Part shown: in pieces, positions 24,201 to 64,000 of the stretch
How positions within the stretch are numbered: the stretch's first letter is position 1
How the letters are laid out: each line of letters starts with the position of its first letter
NCBI GenBank assembly: GCA_964019165.1
Contig: OZ025268.1
Coordinates: 4,015,501-4,079,500, forward strand
Source: Mastigias papua
Lineage: Eukaryota; Cnidaria; Scyphozoa; Rhizostomeae; Mastigiidae
Direction: 5' to 3'
DNA length: 64,000 nt
Position numbers and translations under genes: made by a program
The notes under the pieces: generated by a model
What the model was told of the DNA's origin: nothing
Databases searched by the model: none
The model's input: the letters and a program-made list of their open reading frames with translations, nothing else

Positions 24201-24231
24201 AATTGATTGATTGATTGATTGATTGATTGAT
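24171..24231 (+). repeat. (GATT)n microsatellite
   Basis: About fifteen GATT units with one AATT interruption. Confidence 0.95.
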
Positions 24232-24369
24232 AAGTATTTTAAAGAGAGTGAATTCTAAGTTATAGCGCTACCATGCGTATGACTATTAGCGCTACTGCGT
24301 ATAACTGTTATAGCATTACCATGAGATATCCTTTTGTGTCTTTTGCTGATGTCACATGGTACTACCAAT

Positions 24370-24700
24370 AGTTTGGTCAGAATTTTATGAGCAAATCGGA
24401 GATTTAGCTTCATGGCCAATTGTTGCTTTGGACGCCACCGTTCTTATTTCACTTTCCGTCATATCACTGGCATCCAGTCCTTTAGGATTCTCACTCAAGA
24501 GGGTTGCACGTGTATCATAACTGCTATTTTGGACAATCTTTTGCAGCTCGATTTTGCAAGTTTGGAAAGCTGGGAATGTGGTTGAGTCATCTTGCCAAAA
24601 CTGAGCAGCAGTGGCGAAAGTTTGGCTCAACAATATCTTTGTACACTTGTATCAGAGTATCTTTTGGGGTGAGTCTTAGCATACTTGAGAAGACCAAAGG
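24370..24700 (-). pseudogene. LINE reverse-transcriptase C-terminal remnant
   Basis: On the minus strand one frame reads TPKDTLIQVYKDIVEPNFRH then CCSVLA, a stop, and shortly LQNRAAK. A neighbouring frame continues with IVQNSSYDTRATLL and DASDMTESE. The series VYK-x-IVEP-x-F-x-x-C-S-V, LQNRAA, NSSYDTRA is the thumb/C-terminal region of non-LTR retrotransposon reverse transcriptases. Frameshifts and stops show that it is dead and fragmentary. Confidence 0.65.
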
Positions 24701-27569
24701 CACAGGGTACTTTGCCACAGGTTCTGATTCCAGTCATATGTACTATATTGTTCAGCACCAGAATATTTCGTATTGCTCACGAGATTTATTTCAGAGCATC
24801 CAGTGGGTATATGGAACACATAATTTCTTATCGGCAATCTTCTTCAAGTTTCATTTGTAAAGCTGTACCCATTACGTGGATCTCTACAGTTAAAGTAACA
24901 TTTTTGCTTTCCCTGTATTTATTTAGGCGATTGAGATCCTATTTAGTGTAGTTCTAGGCTCTTCACTATTGTAGGAAAGAATATTAAATGTTCGTGTCAT
25001 CACCACGTACTTTCAGATTTCATTTATTGAGAGCTTTTGGCTGGTGGGTCACTAATATGTGTTTGAAAAGAAATGATCCTAAGCAGCATCCCTGTTGAAC
25101 TCCACAATCGATGTGCAAGTTAGAGCATGCACCATTCACTTCTTGCTAACCATAGATATTCACACCGCATCTTATGGCATTACCTCGCATCGCATCATAT
25201 CATCTCGCATCATATCACATCACATTATAATGCATCAAAAATGATAGTGACAGAATATTTTCTTCTCTAATCCCAGACTATTATTTCTCTAACTATGTAT
25301 TAGTACGAAATATTGTAGACAGAAATCAGAAAGTCTGCAGATTTCGAATGCTTTTTGTAAGCAAGTTCGTACGCTATCTTTGAGCCAATTACTGCCGATA
25401 ATCTAGGAAGAAGTTGCAGATCAGACAAATATTTTCCAAAAAATTAGTCATTATTTGCTTGCACTGCAAGTTTTTCATTGAATTTCTGTTGTCCTTTCAG
25501 TTATAAGTTGGCGCCCATCGAATGTCGTCAATAGCAAATCAGAAGAACAAATGATATAGGCTATAGGAGACTAATAAACTTTCTTCTTTTCTATATTGGC
25601 TTTTTCTTATTAACGATTGTAATTGTGCAATCTTCGTAATCAAAAGGAAACGAGAAGTGGATACAGAACATCACCTTGACCACTATAGGTGTATCCCAGC
25701 ACTATACGATCCTTCTCCCAATACTAAACTCGGCCATATCATTTTGCGCAGATTTTATTCAAGGTAATTTAATTGCAATCAGTTGCAAATCTCACATTCT
25801 TTATACAAATTCGTTTGCTGTAAGCCCTATACTATTTTTTTCAACAACACATACAATTACAAATTTACTGAATTTGTTTTTCTTCCTTTTTTACTTATTT
25901 TTCTTTCTTTCTACTTCTACCTTCAAGTTTTCAGATTTCTGCTATATATTTTTTTTGTCACCTCGTCAAACGTGGAGTGCAATGCCGGTGTTTTAATGGT
26001 GGCTTTTTTCTATTCTCTTAAAGTCTTCAATGCAATCAATCATATTGTGGTTTGCTTAAACTCAATTTTCATTCACAGTTTACTCAAAATTGTGGCTATT
26101 GGTCCTTCCATTAAGCAGTTCTCTCACCATTAAGGACATTGCAATTCCCCCAAAAACAACTGTTAATTTTATTGTCCTTATGACTATAAACCTATTTTTT
26201 TACCGCAGATGCAATTAAGACAAATGTGTTCAGTAAAAAGAAGTCCGCCTGTGATCAGTTCCTTCATTGGTATAGACTCAGAAAATACCAAGGCATGTCA
26301 CTCTATAACCTTTCGAACTAATTTCGATTATTGGATCTCCTTGAGATCTTCAATTAAATTTTGATAATGTCTCCATTTTCTCTTATATCAACAGTTGTCA
26401 GTGAGGGCAAGTTGAGGTTAAGTTACTACACTCTCTTAATACAAAAACACTTTATGAGAATGGTGGTATTCAATTTGCCAAAAGGAGAACATGGTCAGCC
26501 TCAGATGAGACTTTTTTACATGTCATAAATATTTAAAAAGGACTACAAGCACTGTGTTAACACCATATACAGAAGAAAAAGGACATTGAGTCATATGATC
26601 TCAAATACATATGGTGCTTACAGAATAGCAAGAACATTTTAATCTAAAATGATCAAGGATTCAAGAACATCGGACCCCCGTCAAAAAGTATCTGGCTTTT
26701 GTAAGAAAGAAGTTTAGAAACACATAATGTAATGTGAAATGACGTCACTAAATGTACGGTCCTTTCTTGACTTCATTTTTCACTTGATTATAAGAACATC
26801 TTTTGTCGTCTATGAGGAGGTCTGGTACCTATTATGAGCCATCTGATTGTAACTTTGGTGGTTGCTGGGTGGCAAAGGCAGAGAAAGAAAGAGATGTTTG
26901 GATTGGAGTTGTGGGTGAAATTATTAAGAAAAATGAGTTGTTTACAGCGTGTTAATTTGGACTCTTCTCTTTGCAAGCCAATGCTTCCGTGGCCTTGTCA
27001 CATTTGAAATTCTGGTTCCTTGATAGTAGACTAAATTTCCGGAAGCTTGTTCACAAATTGAAATTCATTGAGGAAATGAAGCCAGGGGAGAACTTTTCTG
27101 GATATGCTAGAACATTTTTTACGGGAGAATTTACAGAATATCCTTATTAGATTGCTATTTGGATGAGGACATTTCGTAAAGATTTTTCACTAGTGGAGCA
27201 AATACTAGGGCCGGAAAATTTTAACTGTATACTTTACAACATAGGCAGAAATTAAGTTGTAAATTGTGCATATTTTTCATCCTCAACGGATGGCTTTCGT
27301 GTACAATGGTGATCAGTGATTTTCAGATGTTTTATTCCAACTAGCAGCATCAACAGCATTGTCCTGTCTACTAAGGAAAATGAACAAGAGCCCAATTTTG
27401 ATACAGGCCACTGGGCCAAACTACTGATCTTTCCTTCAGTACTGGGAAGTGCAATAGCCCCCATTCGGACAAATGTCAGTATGTTAAAATATACCTTGAT
27501 TTGTTTACAATCTTAGAGAACTCTTTGGCTCTCCATAAGGTAATTACACACATCTTTTCGTTGACCTTC

Positions 27570-27905
27570 AATATCCTTAAACTTTTTAGAATTTGAGCCT
27601 AAGAATATTCTTGTGTTATTCTTAAATTTTAGTGATTTTGAGCATTAATTCTCGTATAGACTATATTCTTAATATGAAGGTTTGTAACTGACACTCCCCA
27701 AAGAGTTGCTGAGTCGTATTATTGTGTAATGACTCGGAGACCAGATAAATAAGCTCACAATTGTTATGTTTTCTAAAGAAAACTCAGATAAGCAAACAAT
27801 CTAAGTCATGATGAAGCTTGACCCTTGCATTGTCCTTAAATTATTCTTAAATGTCATCGATTTTGAGCCTTGATATTCCTATATACTATGTTCTTATAAA
27901 AACAG
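27570..27905 (-). mobile_element. TIR-type element, subfamily A (inverted copy)
   Basis: Read on the minus strand it matches 59328-59692: an AAGAACATAGTATATAGGAA-like start, TTTAAG motifs, a second internal copy of the terminus (AATATAGTCTATACGAGAAT), and CTCAGCAACTCTTTGGGGAG just before it. The dimer-like layout is the same in both copies. Confidence 0.6.
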
Positions 27906-28339
27906 TGTGCAAAAGCCTTTTAACTCTTGAAAAGAAGACTCTTCTTTGTATCAAGACTAGTATTTTTGGGTAAGCCTATAGAGCTTTCATGAATTTTATA
28001 AAACATTTACATGCAAGATCGTTTGATAGACTTCCCCACTTTTAGTAACCGCTTTTCCAAGTTCGTGGCATTGTCGTAATGGTAGCCCCGACCTTTTACG
28101 ATGCTTAGTTAGGAAAGAGCTTTTCCCCTTATCACTTTGACTGTGAGCCGTTCGTTATGTTCTCGAGTAAGCGCATTTAGTTGCATAAGTTCGCACTTTC
28201 GAGCGAAATTTGTTTAAATTAGCTTACATTGTGCTAATTCGGATGAGGTTCAGTCATGGCAGTGCTTAATTAACATTTATTAGCCACATAACGATGTTCT
28301 TTGGATTTCAGATTCTGGTCTTAAAAAAGAATATTAAAG

Positions 28340-28610
28340 GTGTACCTTAAGTCTTCGAATTGCCCCCTCTCGAAAAGTACCCTATCTAGGATATCTGATT
28401 ATAATAATCCCTCTCAAGTAATTCCCCCAAAGCAGATGTTAGTGGCCTTGTTGTAGACTGATGCTTATATGATGTTTAGCCAGTTCTTTATGTAGCATGA
28501 AGGAAAGGAATGTTGAATGAGGTTTTTCATTTAGCCTTAATCAGATACTTCTATAAGCCCCCTTTGAACAAACATCCTTCAATTGAGCCCCCATCCTAAA
28601 ACATCGACCA
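28340..28610. mobile_element. Decayed TACCGTAAATCCTCGAAT-type element (possible)
   Basis: A GTCTTCGAATTGCCCCCTCT start and repeated TAAGCCCCC/GAGCCCCC words resemble 44707-45015 and 61740-62024. The right inverted repeat is not clear. Confidence 0.3.
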
Positions 28611-29671
28611 TAAATAAGCTAGCTCAAAGGTGTACAATATTATCATGTCATACACTATTGTTTTTATAAGCAAAAGGGCTATAAACATAATTAGGGTGAA
28701 ATTGAAGAAAGTTTAGGCATTGTTCTACCCTATACTGTAATACAAAGAAAATTCTCAAAATGGCCAAAATTGATGTTCCATCTCACTTCTACAGTATACT
28801 AGGTTGGTGAGCTATAAGAAAAAACTGTGGCTGCAAATTGCATTGCAAATTGATAAAATAAATTTAGACAGTAATTTAGCAAGATTTATCTTGGAATAGA
28901 ATTTGAACTAATTGTCAGTTAGAAGCATATAAACATGTGAGTTATTCTGAATCAAATAGAGATATAAGTAAGGAATAAGACAAATTTTAGGGCAAAACAT
29001 TAAAAGCAGCTAGGCATAACTACGGATTAGAGCTATGTTTATAGAAAAATTAGTGTATAACAATAGTCTTGCAGCTGCATATCAAGTCTCAAGAAAATCA
29101 TTGGTGAATGCTACTTCTGTGATTGCTTGCAAAAAATAGTTTGGGCTATTATGTCCAATTCAAAGTGAATAGTAAGGACCACTAGTCAGTGGCGTAGATG
29201 GAGGGGGATCAGGAGGGGCGAAAAATCCCTCCCGTAGAGTTATGTCGGAAAATTTTGTATCTTGTCGGGAAAATGAAGTAGTGGTTGTTCTCTTCTGTAA
29301 AGAAAAAACGAATATATCTATAGTGTCAGGCGCACAACTCCTGAAAGTTCCCTTACGATTTGTTTTGCTTCTAACTCTGAAAAATGTTATTTCAAGGTAC
29401 ATTATCTATATAAAGTGCTTAGTGTGCCTTTTTTGTTGATTAGAGCCCTGTCCTAAAAAATTCCTAGTTTCGCGCCTGAATGTTTCTGTCGGAAAATCAT
29501 TATTTCTTTCCCCTCCTATAAGTTTTCCAATCTACCCCATTGCCAGTAGTATTTCAGTACTCAAGAGACTACTCACGATAGAAGTCTAGTTTGTTACTAC
29601 ACCCTGCCAGGCAGTGGTAAAATATGAGTGGTTTCCAGTGGCAGTGCAAGTCACTGTGAAATGGAGCGTAA

Positions 29672-30108
29672 ACATACTCTTTTGATAAGAAAGCAGTTAA
29701 AATAAAGAAAGCAGTTTATAAGAAACAATACTTTACTACTCAAAATGTTGAGAATGTCCAGTACTGGATTTTAGACCCGAGGACAGGCATGGCATTGGTA
29801 GGGGGGCCTGGGGGGTTCAACCCTTCCTCTTTTTCCCAGTCAGTGTCTTTCTAGCCTTTATCAAGCAATTCATTGCTTGAAGCCCCCACTTTTCACGTCT
29901 AGCCACTACTTTTTATTTGGCAGCGCAGTGCCTGAAGGAAATTGATAAGTTAATGCAGATGATAAATTGAAAAGTGGCACTACCGTTTTAGACAAAATCT
30001 GATATTCTTGCCAAGAAAGTCTTAAGAGAGGTTCAGTACTGAAATCATGAAAAAGCTAGCACAGTTTCAGTACTGGGCAAACGGTTTTATTATTAGAAAC
30101 ATACCGTG
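29672..30108 (-). mobile_element. TIR element, subfamily B, with a nested family-G insertion
   Basis: The ends CATACTCTTTTGATAAGAAAG and TTTTATTATTAGAAACATAC are inverted-repeat-like. Read on the minus strand the interior has CAGTACTGAAACTGTGCTAG, CATGATTTCAGTACTGAAC and CTTTCTTGGCAAGAATATC, the order seen at 55466-55834. The family-G element at 29784-29934 lies inside it. Confidence 0.6.
29784..29934 (+). mobile_element. Family-G element nested in a subfamily-B element
   Basis: Starts CAGGCATGGCATTGGTAGGG and ends TTTGGCAGCGCAGTGCCTG. Interior words GTCAGTG, TCTAGC, TATCAAGCAA and GAAGCCCCCACTTT match 30265-30423 and, inverted, 7356-7508. Confidence 0.6.
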
Positions 30109-30264
30109 GCATCTGAAAAACGCTCAGAGTAACCACTAAATTGTGAACAACTTGTGAAAAAGTCTTTTTGTCCATGGCTGCCTGGTTTAATTTTGAAGTA
30201 GTACTTTATAGTTTGGAACAGATACACGCGAAATATGCGTACTGCTGTTACAATGCCTTGGGGA

Positions 30265-30423
30265 AAGCATGTCGTCGGTAAGGGGGCTTGGGGCTTCAGC
30301 CCGCCCACTTTTTGCCAGTCAGTGATTTGTCTAGGTCTAGCTTTTGTCAAGCACTTTATTTGTTTGTAGCCTCCCACTTTTTATGTGTAGCCCCCTCATT
30401 GTTTATTTGGCAGCGCCGTGCTT
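30265..30423 (+). mobile_element. Family-G element
   Basis: Starts AAGCATGTCGTCGGTAAGGG and ends TTTGGCAGCGCCGTGCTT. It has the same internal order of words as 29784-29934. The two copies lie about 330 bp apart in the same orientation. Confidence 0.6.
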
Positions 30424-30620
30424 ATGGGGGAGTTATTTCTCCGAAATGCTTGTTTGGGAAGTTAGTAACGAAAGTCCTGACTCCTGGATGATGTTTTTCC
30501 AACATTTAATGAGAAGGAAAGCACTAGTAGAAACCATAGAAACATCTACTGTGTTCCGTTTAATCACTGAAGTTGGTATGGTACCGGGGGACATTAACAG
30601 CGCTGTTACATGATGTACAG

Positions 30621-31049
30621 CAGTGGCTTTCATCCTTTTTGTTGGGGTGGAACCCAAAGGAAACATTCCAATGGCTCGAAGAACCCCGGTGTTAGCCTGC
30701 GTAATGATTCAATTATCTCATGCAGAAACATAAACCTATTACTTGTTTACAGTAAGGATACCAATTGTAAAAATTGTACATGTACAGATGCAATTGTATT
30801 CTTGCATCCACAGTTATTGTCGAAATATGCATTACAATAAACCACGTCACTGACTATTTGTTTACTTTCCATTTACGATATTACAAATACACCATAAATA
30901 TATTCTAATTACAATACTACTCTAAAACCGTTCACATGTATGCACAGGAGAATTAAAAATTACTGTCGATCATGCTTTTTGGGGGAACCCTTGGACTATA
31001 CTGCTGACGAAACCAGAGGGTTCTGCGGAACCCTGGTTGAACACCAATG
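30621..31049. mobile_element. hAT-like element of the CAGTGGTT type (possible)
   Basis: Left end CAGTGGCTTTCATCC; right end, read inversely, CATTGGTGTTCAACC. Internally GGAACCC words occur near both ends. No clear 8-bp target duplication. Confidence 0.4.
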
Positions 31050-31664
31050 AATTGTATAGTTTGAGCAAACATGATTACTGTAATATTATAGTCAGTCGAA
31101 GCTTGTCCTGTTGATCTTATAGAGTCTGCACAGCTTCTTGAAAGCCAACAGTGATGTGCCAAAGCCATTGCATATTTTCTCAAGCATGAACTCATTTGTA
31201 CTTGCTGGTCTTACTCAACTTGTCATTACACTTGAAGCTAATTCCCCGAGAGAGAATCTAGCGATTGGTGGCTTATTTCGTGCCAGTGATAAGGTAAAAA
31301 CAGCTGCTAGGCTACACAGTTCACATACTCCCGTGTCAACACGTCTGACGAATTCTGCCTAAACTGACCCCCGGTAGATATACAAGATTTTGTGACAGAT
31401 TTTTGAGGATATGAAACCGTGTATAGGCCACAAAATCAGCCAGCGCGATAGGGTACACTAAAAGTCTGGCACTGCTGACTGCACCTCAAATTTTATATGC
31501 TCTCAAACAAACATTGCTTGCCCGCTGTCATTTGACGAAGCTCGGTATCACTCTGCTTCTCCCTTCCCATCAAACGTCCGGTCTCCTTCTCAGTGCTTCA
31601 CTTGAGCACGTTACCCAGGAGATCAAGCTTTGAGCGAAATTTTCCTCCAGGCATTTAGCCTTCA

Positions 31665-31671
31665 TATAAAA
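31665..31671 (+). promoter_or_regulatory. Putative TATA box of the collagen gene
   Basis: TATAAAA lies 201-207 nt before the signal-peptide ATG. A start near 31695 would give a leader of about 175 nt. Two very short upstream frames, ATG 31692 to TAG 31715 and ATG 31739 to TGA 31756, lie in that leader and could dampen translation. Confidence 0.4.
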
Positions 31672-31871
31672 CGGCGAAGTCCTGCTTTGATATGTTTGGT
31701 GTGTATACTCGATAGATCAGTGTATAGGAGCCGAAAACATGCTGAAAAAAGCCTGAAGGTTCATAAGTGCATTAAGGCTTGTTCGCGGAGAGGATTTCCA
31801 CAATCTCTGCTTAGGACAGTGGTGTGTAGTTGCCTTTGCCTTACACATTAATTTCGGTGCTTTTCGAGAGA

Positions 31872-63929
<32,058 letters not shown>

Positions 63930-64000
63930 GTACTGCTAATAGGTATTACATCTGAAGCACATCCATCTAAGTTGTATTTCCTTTTTCAGAGTATATGTAC

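Noticed and set aside
25190..25215. A CRISPR-like short repeat run (CATCGCATCATATCA)
   Set aside because: Irregular low-complexity sequence in a eukaryotic genome, without constant repeats and spacers.

Overview
This is an AT-rich animal (metazoan) genomic window. The evidence is spliced genes with GT-AG introns, an ARF-family GTPase, a fibrillar-type procollagen gene built from short Gly-X-Y exons, tRNA-derived SINEs, LINE remnants, many small inverted-repeat transposons and long microsatellites. I cannot name the species. The repeat content would suit a marine invertebrate (sponge, cnidarian or similar), but that is inference. No prokaryotic or viral gene was seen.

There are three host genes. 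(1) 1493-6808, minus strand: a complete four-exon ARF1-like small GTPase of 181 aa. (2) 10335-15585, plus strand: a complete four-exon phytanoyl-CoA dioxygenase (PhyH)-family protein of about 312 aa, with its Fe(II)/2-oxoglutarate residues intact. (3) 31872 to beyond the right edge, plus strand: the 5' part of a fibrillar procollagen alpha-chain gene. It has a signal-peptide exon, a tiny second exon, a minor triple helix, a 72-nt junction exon and the first nine exons of the main helix. The main-helix exons are 45, 54, 54, 54, 54, 54, 45, 54 and 45 nt, each starting with a Gly codon and phase 0. As I recall it, this is the same series as exons 7-15 of vertebrate fibrillar collagen genes.

The rest (intergenic DNA, including about 16 kb at 15.6-31.7 kb, and the large collagen introns) is packed with mobile-element debris. 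Two cut-and-paste-type miniature elements have perfect target duplications: 16833-16987 (8 bp, hAT-like) and 56192-56440 (TAA, Harbinger-like). A third, 56652-57237, is flanked by TTA. A large group of 0.3-1 kb elements shares the terminal motif CAC(G/T)..TTTTT(A)TAAGAA and TA flanks but differs in repeated internal motifs. One carries a broken Tudor/Agenet-like reading frame, one has been entered by a SINE, and one contains a large ACAG/GGCA microsatellite that seems to have grown from a short ACAGACAG seed in the element.

The three genes have no obvious functional link: vesicle traffic, 2-oxoglutarate oxidation and extracellular matrix. The most striking observations are the collagen exon-size series with its QISY junction motif, and the shared-terminus element superfamily. 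I found no gene cluster resembling a novel defence or metabolic system.
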